Assembly: GCA_963844805.1 (NCBI GenBank)
Contig: CAWJPU010000012.1
Location: 186,001-250,000 of the forward strand
DNA from: JACCZR01 sp963844805
GTDB lineage: Bacteria > Actinomycetota > Thermoleophilia > Solirubrobacterales > Thermoleophilaceae
Reading direction: 5' to 3'
Length of the DNA stretch: 64,000 nucleotides
The translations under genes and the position numbers were made by a program. Under the pieces are notes generated by a model. It had not been told where the DNA came from. It worked only from the letters and a program-made list of their open reading frames with translations, and did not search any database. Position 1 is the stretch's first letter; the number at the start of each line of letters is the position of its first letter. Below, piece by piece: positions 26,786 to 35,733 of this stretch.

Positions 26786-27193
26786 ATGGATGCCGGAAAT
26801 GCGCTGCAAAGCGCCCGCATTCGCGCCGGCCTGACGCAGGGCGAGCTGGCCGCTCGCACCGGGACGTCGCAGGCGGCGATCTCCGCCTACGAGAGCGGCG
26901 CCAAGCAGCCCACGGTGGCCACGTTCAGCCGGCTGCTCGCCGCCGCGGGAGCGCGCCTGGAGGTCGACGAGGGCGGGCATCCGGCGGTGCGGGAGCCGAC
27001 GCAGGCCCAGCTGGCCAAGGCGGGCCGGACGCTGATGCGCGTGCTCGAGCTGGCCGAGGCGCTTCCCGTGCGCCACGAGCGCGAGCTGCGCTTCCCGCGC
27101 CTGCCCGTCCTAGCGCCGGAGCGCAGGCCGGGCGTTGGCCGGCCGCCTGTCCTACCGGAGGTAGGGAGCACCGCCGCTCGTTGGGGTACATGA
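26786..27193 (+). CDS. XRE-family HTH protein (antitoxin-like)
   Basis: 135 aa from ATG 26786. The N-terminal 65 residues form a Cro/C1-type HTH: LQSARIRAGLTQGELAARTGTSQAAISAYESGAKQPTVATFSRLLAAAG. A short helical part follows (ARTLMRVLELAEALPVR), and the C-terminus is Pro/Arg-rich. It overlaps the downstream nucleotidyltransferase gene by ATGA. A DNA-binding antitoxin that represses its own operon is the likely role, inferred from the arrangement. Confidence 0.8.
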   Translation: MDAGNALQSARIRAGLTQGELAARTGTSQAAISAYESGAKQPTVATFSRLLAAAGARLEVDEGGHPAVREPTQAQLAKAGRTLMRVLELAEALPVRHERELRFPRLPVLAPERRPGVGRPPVLPEVGSTAARWGT

Positions 27194-27735
27194 CGCTCGC
27201 CGAGCGCGTGGTGGACCTCCACCGCGCGCTGTCGCGCAAGGGCATCCCGCACGCCTTCGGGGGCGCCGTGGCCCTGGCCTACTGCACGCTGGACCCGCGC
27301 GGCACCAGCGACATCGACCTCAACCTGTTCGTGCCCGCCGAGGAGGCCGCCACCGGGCTCGCCGCGCTGCCCGAGGGAGTGGACCAGCCGCCCGGCACCG
27401 AGGAGGCGATCGCGCGCGACGGCCAGGTGCGGCTGTGGTGGGACGACACCCCGCTCGACCTGTTCTTCGACTACGCGCCCGTCCACGCCGACGCCGCGCG
27501 CAACCGCCGCACCGTGCCGTTCGCCGACACCCGCATCCCCGTGCTGGGGCCGACCGAGCTGGCGGTCTTCAAGGCCATGTTCGACCGCACTCGCGACTGG
27601 GCAGACATCGAGGCGATGGTCGCCGCACGCAGCGTCGACATGGACGCCGTGCGTGCGGCCCTGCGCGGGATGCTGGCCGAGGACGACCCGCGCTTCGCGC
27701 GCCTCGACGAGGCCGAGGCCAAGGCGGCCGCGTGA
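27190..27735 (+). CDS. Nucleotidyltransferase-fold protein (toxin-like)
   Basis: 181 aa from ATG 27190, overlapping the HTH gene. The nucleotidyltransferase core is visible: FGGAVALAYC is the GG motif, TSDIDLNLFV gives the paired Asp residues, and TPLDLFFDY the third acidic position. FKAMFDRTRDWADIEAMV resembles AbiEii/COG-type minimal nucleotidyltransferases. It may modify a nucleic acid or protein by NMP transfer. Overlap with gdhA downstream (GTGA) is unusual for a toxin gene. Confidence 0.8.
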   Translation: MTLAERVVDLHRALSRKGIPHAFGGAVALAYCTLDPRGTSDIDLNLFVPAEEAATGLAALPEGVDQPPGTEEAIARDGQVRLWWDDTPLDLFFDYAPVHADAARNRRTVPFADTRIPVLGPTELAVFKAMFDRTRDWADIEAMVAARSVDMDAVRAALRGMLAEDDPRFARLDEAEAKAAA

Positions 27736-29084
27736 GCACCACGAACAAGTCGCTGGTCGACCACTTCGTCTCCGGCCTCGAGCGCCGCAACCCCCACGAG
27801 CCCGAGTTCCTGCAGGCCGTGCGCGAGTTCGCGGTCAACGTGATGCCGCTGGTGAGGCAGCGCGAGGAGCTCCAGCGCGCGCGAGGTGCTCGAGCGCATG
27901 ACCGAGCCCGACCGGATCGTGATCTTCCGCGTGACCTGGCAGGACGATCGAGGGGCGAATCCGGGCCGACCGCGCCTGGCGGGTGCAGTTCAACAACTCG
28001 CTGGGCCCCTACAAGGGCGGGTTGCGCTTCGGCACCCAGACCAACCTGTCCGTGCTCAAGTTCCTGGGCTTCGAGCAGACGTTCAAGAACGCGCTCACCG
28101 GCCTGCCGATGGGCGGCGCGAAGGGCGGCTCGAACTTCAACCCCAAGGGCAAGTCCGACGCCGAGATCATGCGCTTCTGCCAGTCGCTGATGATCGAGCT
28201 GCAACGCCACATCGGCGAGGACGTCGACATCCCGGCGGGCGACATCGGGGTGGGCGAGCGCGAGATCGCGTGGCTGTTCGGCCAGTACAAGCGGATCCGC
28301 AACCGCTTCGGCGGGGTGCTCACCGGGAAGGGCCTGACCTTCGGCGGCAGCGCGGTGCGCACCGAGGCCACCGGCTACGGCGCCGTCTACTTCGCCGAGC
28401 GGATGCTCGAGCACGCCGGCGACGAGCTGCGCGGCAAGACCTGCGCGCTGTCGGGCGCCGGCAACGTGTCGATCTACTGCGCCGAGAAGCTGATCGAGCG
28501 CGGCGCCCGGGTGGTCACCATGTCGGACTCGGGCGGCACCATCCACGACCCCGACGGGCTCGACGAGGACAAGCTGCGCGCCGTGCGCGAGCTCAAGCTC
28601 GAGCGGCGCGGGCGCATCAGCGAGTACGCCGAGGAGCAGGGCTGCGAGTACCTGGAGGGCGAGCGGCCCTGGGGGATCGCGTGCGACGTCGCGTTCCCGT
28701 GCGCGACGCAGAACGAGCTCGACGAGGACGACGCGAAGCGGCTGATCGCAAACGGCTGCCGGGCGGTGGTGGAGGGCGCCAACATGCCCGCCACCTCGGA
28801 GGCGGCGGCCGCTCCTCCGCGAGCAGAAGGTGCTGTTCGCGCCGGGCAAGGCCGCGAACGCGGGCGGCGTCGCGGTGTCCGGTCTGGAGCAGAGCCAGAA
28901 CGCCGTCCGGATCGCCTGGAGCCGCGAGGTGGTCGACGAGCAGCTGCGCGAGATCATGGACGGGATCCACCGCCAGTGCGTGGAGCACGGCGAGGAGGGC
29001 GACCACGTCGACTACGCCCGCGGTGCCGACCGGGCCTCGTTCGAGAAGGTGGCCGAGGCCATGCTGGCCTACGGCGCCGTCTGA
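27732..29084 (+). CDS. gdhA: NADP-type glutamate dehydrogenase, three frameshifts
   Basis: 451 codons from GTG 27732, coupled to the previous gene by GTGA. Catalytic and binding segments are clear: NNSLGPYKGGLRF, GLPMGGAKGG (catalytic Lys region), PAGDIGVGEREIAWLFGQYK, and GNVSIYCAEKLIERGARVV for dinucleotide binding. The C-terminus is EKVAEAMLAYGAV. Indels lie near 27890, 27950 and 28812. It interconverts 2-oxoglutarate plus ammonia and glutamate. Length matches the hexameric class (~450 aa). Confidence 0.92.
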
Positions 29085-29160
29085 GTCCCGAGCGAAGGGC
29101 CAAGCGGGCTGGAGCGCTAGACGGCACAGCGGCGGCGGCGAGTAGCTTTGCCGCCGCCGC

Positions 29161-29587
29161 ATGTCTCGCCCCGGCTACCCCCACGTCCTCGCCATCCCGA
29201 CGCGATGGCAGGACAACGACGTGTACGGACACGTCAACAACGTCGAGTACTACGCCTTCTTCGACACCGTGATCAACCGCTGGCTGATCACCGAGGGTGG
29301 CCTCGACATTCACGCCGGGCCAGGTCATCGGGCTCTGCGCCGAGTCGCACTGCCGCTTCGACGCGCCGATCGTCTTCCCCGAGACGGTGGACGCGGGACT
29401 GCGCGTCGGCCGGCTCGGCCGCCGCAGCGTCACCTACGAGATCGGCCTCTTCCTGCAGGGCACCGGACGAGCCGCGTGGCCGAGGGCTGGTTCGTGCACG
29501 TGTTCGTGGACCGCGAGACGCGCCGGCCCGGCCGAGATCCCCCCGCCGGTGCGGGCGTGCCTGGAGCGCCTGGAGGCGGCGGCGTGA
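29161..29587 (+). CDS. Hotdog-fold acyl-CoA thioesterase, frameshifted
   Basis: About 142 codons from ATG 29161. RWQDNDVYGHVNNVEYYAFFDTVINRWL is the 4-hydroxybenzoyl-CoA thioesterase/YbgC-like signature with the catalytic Asp. FDAPIVFPETVDAGLRVGRLGRRSVTYEIGLF completes the hotdog sheet. Indels lie near 29310, 29465 and 29530. It probably hydrolyses acyl-CoA. The stop overlaps the alcohol dehydrogenase start (GTGA). Confidence 0.82.
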
Positions 29588-30702
29588 GGACCCGCGGCGC
29601 CGTGCTGCGCGAGATGGGCCTGCCCGCCCCGTACGCGGACTCCCGGCCGCTGGAGGTCGCCGACCTGGAGCTCGCCCCGCCGGGGCCGGGGGAGATGCTG
29701 GTCAAGGTGCGCGCGGCGGGGCTGTGCCACTCCGACCTGTCGGTGATCGACGGCTCGCGCCCGCGGGTGATGCCGATGGTGCTGGGCCACGAGGCGGCGG
29801 GAGAGGTGGTCGAGCTGGGACCCGAGGCGCACGGCTTCGAGCCCGGCGACCACGTGTCGCTGTCCTTCGTCCCCACCTGCGGCGAGTGCGCCGCGTGCCG
29901 CGGCGGCCGCGCCGCTCTGTGCGAGCCGGGCGGCAAGGCCAACGCGGCCGGCACCCTGCTCTCCGGCGAGCGCCGCTGGGCCGAGCCGCTGCACCACCAC
30001 CTGGGAGTGTCGGCCTTCGCCGAGCACATCGTGGTCAGCACCCACTCGGCGGTGAAGATGCCCGACGCGCTTCCGTTCGAGGTCGCCGCGCTGTTCGGCT
30101 GCGCGGTGCTGACGGGCGTGGGGGCGGTGGTCAACTCCGCCGACGTGCACACCGGCCAGAGCGTGGCGGTGTTCGGCCTGGGCGGCGTCGGCCTCGCGGC
30201 CCTGCTGGGCGCCCGGCTGGCCGGGGCGGGCGTGCTGGTGGCCATCGACCGCGTGCCGGACAAGCTCGACCTGGCGCGGGAGCTGGGCGCGACCCACACC
30301 GTCCTCGCCGGGGACGACGTGGTCGAGCAGGTCAGGGAGGCCACCGGCGGGCTCGGCCCCGACCACGCCCTGGAGACCGTGGGCAACGAGAAGGTGCTGG
30401 CCGACGCCTACGCGGCCACCCGCCGCGGCGGGACCACGGTGACCGTCGGCCTTCCTCACCCCGACAAGCGGCTGTCGATCCCGGCGGTCTCGCTGGTGAC
30501 CGAGGAGCGCACGCTGAAGGGCTCCTACCTGGGCTCGTGCAACCCGCCCGTGGACGTGCCCCGGTTCGTGGACCTCCACCTGGAGGGCCGCCTGCCGGTG
30601 GAGCGCCTGCTCACCCACCGCCTGGCGCTGGAGGACCTCAACGAGGGCTTCGACCGCCTGGCCGCCGGCGAGTGCGTGCGCCAGGCCGTCGTGTTCGACT
30701 AG
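29584..30702 (+). CDS. Zinc-dependent alcohol dehydrogenase (MDR family)
   Basis: 372 aa from GTG 29584, intact. The catalytic zinc ligands are in AAGLCHSDLS and GHEAAGEV. The structural zinc cluster is represented by PTCGECAACRGGRAALCE. The Rossmann motif is AVFGLGGVGLAALLG. VGLPHPDKRLSIPAVSLVTEERTLKGSYLGS is typical of class III-like and acyl-aldehyde dehydrogenases. It oxidises or reduces an alcohol/aldehyde with NAD(P). Its place between two WS/DGAT genes suggests a fatty-alcohol substrate, by inference only. Confidence 0.93.
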   Translation: MRTRGAVLREMGLPAPYADSRPLEVADLELAPPGPGEMLVKVRAAGLCHSDLSVIDGSRPRVMPMVLGHEAAGEVVELGPEAHGFEPGDHVSLSFVPTCGECAACRGGRAALCEPGGKANAAGTLLSGERRWAEPLHHHLGVSAFAEHIVVSTHSAVKMPDALPFEVAALFGCAVLTGVGAVVNSADVHTGQSVAVFGLGGVGLAALLGARLAGAGVLVAIDRVPDKLDLARELGATHTVLAGDDVVEQVREATGGLGPDHALETVGNEKVLADAYAATRRGGTTVTVGLPHPDKRLSIPAVSLVTEERTLKGSYLGSCNPPVDVPRFVDLHLEGRLPVERLLTHRLALEDLNEGFDRLAAGECVRQAVVFD

Positions 30703-30938
30703 CGCGCCAGCAAGGCCAGCTTCGCCGCGCGGGACAGCCGCTTGATCCGCGCCTCCTCGCGCAGGGCGGCGGAACGGTCGGCCACCTCGATCACGCGCGC
30801 GAGCTCGACCGGCAGGCGGCTGCGGGTGTAGCGACTGGCCGTGCCTGCCCGGTGGGCCGCGAGGCGACGCTCGACGTCCTCGGTCCAGCCGCAGTACAGG
30901 CTGTCGTCGGCGCAGCGCAGCAGGTAGACGAAGGCCAC
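30699..30938 (-). CDS. GIY-YIG domain protein (YhbQ-like)
   Basis: 79 aa from GTG 30938. FVYLLRCADDSLYCGWTEDVERRLAAHR carries the GIY-YIG-like core (VYLLRC / YCGWT) with the Arg, and EEARIKRLSRAAKLALL closes the fold. Such single-domain proteins are predicted nucleases of uncertain role. Its stop shares CTAG 30699-30702 with the alcohol dehydrogenase. Confidence 0.87.
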   Translation of the reverse strand: MAFVYLLRCADDSLYCGWTEDVERRLAAHRAGTASRYTRSRLPVELARVIEVADRSAALREEARIKRLSRAAKLALLAR

Positions 30939-30941
30939 CCG

Positions 30942-31631
30942 CTAGCCGACGGCGAGCCCGCTCAGGTAGCAGTCGTTGCCGAGCACGTTCTCGGCGACCG
31001 ACCACTGCACGCGGACCGTCCTGCCGGTGGAGTCGACCACGAACCCGGCCTGGCCGGAGTGGGCGGCGTCGTCGGCGGGGGTGTCGCCCACGTTGACGGA
31101 CTCGTTCGGGCCCAGCTTCCTCGTTGTCGTCCTCGTGGGTGAGCAGCGCGGTGGCTGCCCGAGCGGTTGATCAGCAGGAGGTCGACGTCGCCGTCGGCGC
31201 AGCCCGCGCGCACCTCCAGGCCGCCCACGCTGGCGCGCACGGGCTGGGCGCCGGTGCTGTCCGACTTGAACGAGAAGGGCACGACGCGCACCCCGCCCAA
31301 GGTCGCCGCGCTCACCGCGAAGGTGGCCGCGCGGGCGGCGGGGACCTCGTCCGAGGGTGCGCTCGTCGAGGTCCCTGCCGGTGAGCGAGTCGTCCTCGAT
31401 GTCCACGCCCAGCAGGCGCCCGTTCTTTATGTCCGCGCCCGAGAGCGAGGCGTTGGCGATGTCGCGTCCCGAGAGGCCGTTGTTGCGCACGTCCTTGCCG
31501 CGGATGGTGTTGTTGCGGATCTCGCGGCTGTCGATCGAGCCCGTGGCCGCGGCGTAGCCCACCCCGCCCAGCGAGACGAACAGGGCGATGCAGGCGATGA
31601 CCAGCGCGGGGCAGGGCCGGCGCAGCCTCAC
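30942..31631 (-). CDS. Exported pentapeptide-like repeat protein, two frameshifts
   Basis: 230 codons from GTG 31631, overlapping the WS/DGAT stop (GTGA). An N-terminal hydrophobic helix (PALVIACIALFVSLGGVGYAAATG) acts as signal or anchor. It is followed by a run of five-residue steps of the type IRNNT-IRGKD-VRNNG-LSGRD-IANAS-LSGAD-IKNGR, a degenerate pentapeptide pattern that can form a beta-helix. The C-terminal domain (SFKSDSTGAQ ... SGQAGFVVDSTGRTVRVQWSV) looks beta-rich. Indels lie near 31350 and 31135. Surface function is inferred; the molecular role is unknown. Confidence 0.7.
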   Translation of the reverse strand: MRLRRPCPALVIACIALFVSLGGVGYAAATGSIDSREIRNNTIRGKDVRNNGLSGRDIANASLSGADIKNGRLLGVDIEDDSLTGRDLDERTLGRGPRRPRGHLRGERGDLGRGARRALLVQVGQHRRPARARQRGRPGGARGLRRRRRRPPADQPLGQPPRCSPTRTTTRKLGPNESVNVGDTPADDAAHSGQAGFVVDSTGRTVRVQWSVAENVLGNDCYLSGLAVG

Positions 31632-33154
31632 GTCTTCGCGCCGGTCTGGGCCGTCGGCTTGCCTCCGTTCTTCGACCGGGGGCGCTTCGTGCGCCCCACG
31701 TAGACCTGCTCGAGCTCGTCGAGCGCGTCCCGGGTGCGGTCCAGCAGGGCCCAGGTGTCGTCGACCTGATAGCGGTCGGCGACGATCCCGAAGTCCATGT
31801 GGTCGCGGTAGCTCATGACGGTCATGTTGAGCCCGACCCCGTCGAGGATCGCCGACACCGGGATAGAGCGCCTCGAGCTGCGCTCCGGCGCAGAACAGCG
31901 GCTCGCGCGGGCCGGGGACGTTGGAGATGACCAGGTTGAGCGGCGGCCGGGTGCGGCTGAGCAGCTCGATCGTGCTGCGCGCGGCGAGCGCCGCCACTGC
32001 GGGTGGGATGAACGCGGTGCCGTCGGTGAGCAGGCTGGCGGGCACCGCCTGGTGGCGCGCCTTGGCGCTCATGAGCGAGGCGTGGGTCCGCTCCAGCCGC
32101 TTGCGCGCGTCCTTCTCGTCGGTGGGGATCTCGACGATCATCGTGCCCACGCGGTTGCCGAACGCGCCCTGCTCCTCCTCGGTGCGCACCGAGACCGGGA
32201 TCATCGCCAGCAGCGGCTCCGAGGGCAGGTCGTCGCGCTCGATCAGGTAGTCGCGCACCGCGCTCGTGCAGAGCGCCACCACCACGTCGTTGACCGTGGT
32301 GCCCGCCTCGTTCTTGACCGCCTTGACCGTGTCGAGCGAGACCTGCCCGCAGGACAGCCGCCGGTGGGGGGAGATCGGCCCGTTGAAGTGGGTGCGCGGG
32401 GCGCGTGACGGTGGTGGACTCCAGCGCCTCGGCCGGGACGTCGCCGGCGATTCGCCGGCGCAGGCCGCTGAGGCCCTTCGAGAGCGTCGTGACGCCGGGG
32501 AAGGCGGTCGCGCCGGGGAAGTCGGTCACGTTGGGCAGCACTCCGGGCAGCGCAGCGCAGCGCGCGCACGGGCTGGGCCGGCAGCCCGAGCACGCCGCGC
32601 CCCAGCATCTCGAGGTCGCTGGGCACCCGCTCCCCGTGGTCATCGTCGCCCGGCGGGTCGACCTCGCGTCCCTCGGGGCTGGGATCGAGGATGACGGAGA
32701 GGATCTCGTTGCCGGACACGCCGTCGACGGCCGCGTGGTGCACCTTGTTGAACAGGGCCACCTTTCCGTCCTCCAGGCCCTGGATCACGTAGACCTCCCA
32801 CAGCGGCCGGGTGCGGTCCAGCGGCCGGGCGTGCAGGCGCGCGACGGTCTCGCACAGCTGGGCCATGGTGCCGGGCGGCGGGATGGCGGACTCCCGCACG
32901 TGGAAGTCGATGTCGAAGTCCGGGTCCTCGACCCAGTAGGGCTGGTCGAGCCCGAAGGGGACCTCCGCCAGCTTCCAGCGGAAGGGAGGCAGCAGGTGCA
33001 GCCGCTCGCCGAGCATGCGGCAGATGTCCTGCGAGCGCAGGTCGCCGCCCGGGGCGGTCGAGGGGTCGTAGATCGCCAGGCTGGCGACGTGACCGTAGGT
33101 GCGCGCGTCCTCTATCGCGAGGAACTGCGCGTCAAGGCTCGACAGCTGCTTCAT
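31628..33154 (-). CDS. Second WS/DGAT acyltransferase, frameshifted
   Basis: 509 codons from ATG 33154 with GGGAGGA upstream. QLSSLDAQFLAIEDARTYGHVASL is the family N-terminus, HHAAVDG is the active-site motif, VSVRTEEEQGAFGNR and NLVISNVPGPREPLFCAG are conserved. The C-terminus (GLNMTVMSYRDHMDFGIVADRYQ) continues into a Lys/Arg-rich tail. Indels lie near 32560, 32400 and 31860. Same reaction as the first WS/DGAT gene; the two are clearly paralogs. Confidence 0.9.
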
Positions 33155-33176
33155 GTAAATCCTCCCTCGTGAGGTC

Positions 33177-34184
33177 TCACCTTCCCATACGGGGCTGGTC
33201 CTCAACACTGCGATGCCCGCGCAGCGAGCCGGCGTGGGCGCGCGCCTGCGGGTCGCGCCGCACCTTGAGCAGGCTGGCGACTGTGGTGACGGTCAGGACG
33301 ATCGCGATCACGACCAGCGACGTGCCCGTGGTGATCTCCGGGATCGACTTGTCGACGTCGGTGTGGCCGAAGTGCAGGATCAGCTTCACCCCGATGAACG
33401 CGAGGATCAGCGACAGGCCGATCGACAGGTAGACGAGCCGGTCGAGCAGCCCGGAGACCAGGAAGAACAGCGCTCGCAGGCCGAGCAGCGCAAAGGCGTT
33501 GGCGGCGAAGACGATGAACGCTTCCTCGGTGACGCCGAACACGGCGGGGATCGAGTCCAGCGCGAACAGCAGGTCGGTGCTGCCGATGGCCAGCAGGACG
33601 AGCAACAGCGGCGTTGCCACGCGCGAGCCCTGGACGCGGGTGAACAGCTTCCCCTCGTCGTACTGGTCGGTGAAGGCGAACCGCCTGCGCGCGAAGCCGA
33701 CCAGCGCGTTGTCCTCGACCGTCGGGTCCTCCTCGACGGTGGCGGAACAGCTGGACCGCGGTGAAGATCAGCAGCAGCCCGAACAGCAGGAACATGAACG
33801 AGAAGGTCGAGATCAGCGCGGCGCCGAGCGCGATGAAGATTGCCCGCAGGATCAGCGCCGCGAGGATCCCGAAGGTGAGCACCCGCTGCTGGTGCTCGGC
33901 GGGCACCGCGAACGTGGTCATGATGATCACGAACACGAAGAGGTTGTCCACCGACAGGCTCTTCTCGACGATGTAGCCGGCGAAGTACTGGCCGCCGAAG
34001 TCCCAGCCCGCGACGCACGCCGAACACCACGCCGAAGGCGATCGCGATGCCGATGTAGAAGACCGACCAGGCCGTCGCCTCGCGGAACTCGACCGCGTGC
34101 GGGCGCCGTCCCGACACGAACAGGTCGAGGAAGAACAGGCCCCCGATCAGGCCGAGCGTCACCGCCCACCCCAGCTGTGGTCAC
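33177..34184 (-). CDS. TerC-family integral membrane protein, frameshifted
   Basis: 336 codons from GTG 34184. About seven to nine membrane helices are visible, including GLIGGLFFLDLF, AWSVFYIGIAIAFGVVFG, IVEKSLSVDNLFVFVIIMTTFAV, LLLVLLAIGSTDLLFALDSIPAVFG and IVLTVTTVASLLKVRRD. The paired acidic motifs (VEKSLSVDNLFV and TDLLFALDSIPA) are the signature of the TerC/Alx family, implicated in Mn2+ export or metal delivery to exported proteins. Indels lie near 34165, 34010 and 33745. The divergent reductase begins 34 nt away. Confidence 0.88.
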
Positions 34185-34204
34185 CTCCAGCACGCAGGGC
34201 ACCG

Positions 34205-34210
34205 TAGTGT
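34205..34210 (+). promoter_or_regulatory. -10-like hexamer of a leaderless-type promoter
   Basis: TAGTGT lies 7 nt before GTG 34218, supporting that start over GTG 34209. Confidence 0.4.
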
Positions 34211-34217
34211 GCGCGGC

Positions 34218-34667
34218 GTGGGAGTACGCGACATCGGCGATCGCGCGTGGCCGCTCCTACGGCGGCTGGTCAAGGTCCACACCGGCGCCTACCGGGCCAG
34301 CGGAGGGCTGATCGGGCACCGTTTCCCGGGCTTGCCGCAGATGCTCCTGCTCGACCACGTGGGGGCCAAGAGCGGGCAGAAGCGGACCATGCCGCTGGTC
34401 TACGCCCGCGACGGCGAGGACCTGGTGCTGATCGCCTCCAAGGGCGGGCACCCGAAGAACCCGGCCTGGTTTCACAACCTCAAGGCCAACCCCGACACCA
34501 CGGTCCAGGTGGGGCGGGAGAAGCGGCGCGTGCACGCCCGGGTCGCCGCGCCGGAGGAGCGCGAGCGCCTGTGGCGCAAGGCCGAGGCCGAGTGGTCGGA
34601 CTTCCGCACCTACCGCGAGCGGACCGACCGCGAGATCCCCATAGTCGTATTGGAGCCGCGAGGCTAG
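34218..34667 (+). CDS. F420/deazaflavin-type nitroreductase family protein
   Basis: 149 aa from GTG 34218. VKVHTGAYRASGGLIGHRFPGLPQMLLLDHVGAKSGQKRTMPLVYARDGEDLVLIASKGG and HPAWFHNLKANPDTTVQVG are the Ddn/PNPOx-split-barrel family hallmarks. Such proteins use F420 or another flavin for reductions; the substrate is not evident. No frameshift is seen. Confidence 0.9.
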   Translation: MGVRDIGDRAWPLLRRLVKVHTGAYRASGGLIGHRFPGLPQMLLLDHVGAKSGQKRTMPLVYARDGEDLVLIASKGGHPKNPAWFHNLKANPDTTVQVGREKRRVHARVAAPEERERLWRKAEAEWSDFRTYRERTDREIPIVVLEPRG

Positions 34668-34684
34668 ACTTACTTTTAGTGAGC

Positions 34685-35529
34685 ATGACTACCGCAAGCA
34701 CCCACGCTGCCGGACACGCTGCGCCTCGGGCCGGTCCACATCGCGGTGACCGACCTCGAGCGCTCCAAGCGGTTCTACGAGCGCTCGATCGGCCTGCAGG
34801 AGCACGGCCCGAACACCATGGGCGCCGGGCGGCGAGGACCTGCTGGTCCTGCACGAGGAGCCCGACGCGCGCCCGGCCGGGCGGCACGCCGGGCTCTACC
34901 ACTTCGCGCTGCTGCACCCCTCCCGGCTGGAGCTCGCCCGCGCGGCGCGACGCCTGCTGGAGACGAGCACGCCGATCAGCGGCGCCTCCGACCACGGCAT
35001 CTCCGAGGCGATCTACCTGCCCGATCCCGACGGCAACGGCATCGAGCTGGCCGCCGACCGCGGGCGCGAGCGCTGGGGCGACCTGACCGACCCCAAGACG
35101 ATCGGCCCGGAGCCGCTGGACATGGCCGGCCTGCTGTCGATGACCGACGGCGAGGAGCTGCAGCCGCTGGCCGACCCCGGGCTGGTCGTGGGCCACCTGC
35201 ACCTGCACGTGGGCGACGTCGACCGCGCGCTGGCCTTCTACCGCGACCTGGTCGGCTTCGAGGTGATGACGCAGTTCCCCAGCGCGGCGTTCATCGCCGC
35301 CGGCGGCTACCACCACCACCTGGGCCTGAACACCTGGCGCGGCGAGGGCGTCCCGCCGGCGCCGCCGGACGCCGTGGGCCTGCGGCGCTGGACGGTGGTG
35401 CTGGACGGGCCGGAGTCGCTGGCCGCGCTGCGCGAGCGCCTGGAGGCGGGCGGCGTCGAGGTCGCCGACGCCGACGGGGGCTTCGTGGCCGAGGATCCCT
35501 GGCGCAACCGCCTGCTCTTCCGCGCTTAG
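34685..35529 (+). CDS. Two-domain VOC protein (catechol-2,3-dioxygenase-like), two frameshifts
   Basis: About 281 codons from ATG 34685. The first module is GPVHIAVTDLERSKRFYERSIGL ... YLPDPDGNGIELAAD. The second is VVGHLHLHVGDVDRALAFYRDLVGFEVMT ... YHHHLGLNTW. His and Glu metal ligands are present in both modules, as in CatE-type extradiol dioxygenases. Indels lie near 34705 and 34828. Cleavage of a catechol is the family activity; the true substrate is unknown. A long palindrome follows the stop. Confidence 0.83.
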
Positions 35530-35532
35530 CGA

Positions 35533-35578
35533 CCACTGAAGGATCGAGCGGGCCATTGCCCGCACAATCCTTCAGTGG
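35533..35578. repeat. 46-nt interrupted palindrome
   Basis: Outer arms CCACTGAAGGAT and ATCCTTCAGTGG (12 bp, perfect) enclose an inner stem GCGGGC/GCCCGC with a 4-nt CATT loop. It starts 3 nt after the VOC stop codon. No T-run follows on either strand, so it could be a transcript-end structure or a repeat-type element. The next 155 bases before the SDR stop show no gene. Confidence 0.6.
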
Positions 35579-35733
35579 CTATGGGGGAGGCGCGTCGCCG
35601 CGGGAGCTGCCTGAGCCGGTGAGGGCGGTACGGGCTCCGCGGTGAGGCGGTGCCGAGGGCGGCGTGGTGGGCGACGTGCTGTCTGCTCTGTGGGAACAGC
35701 ATCGCCCGCGGGCGAGCGCCCTCGGAAGGCACC

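Noticed and set aside
25220..27076. 618-residue minus-strand open frame
   Set aside because: Antisense to WS/DGAT and crossing the tRNA-His gene; no domain.
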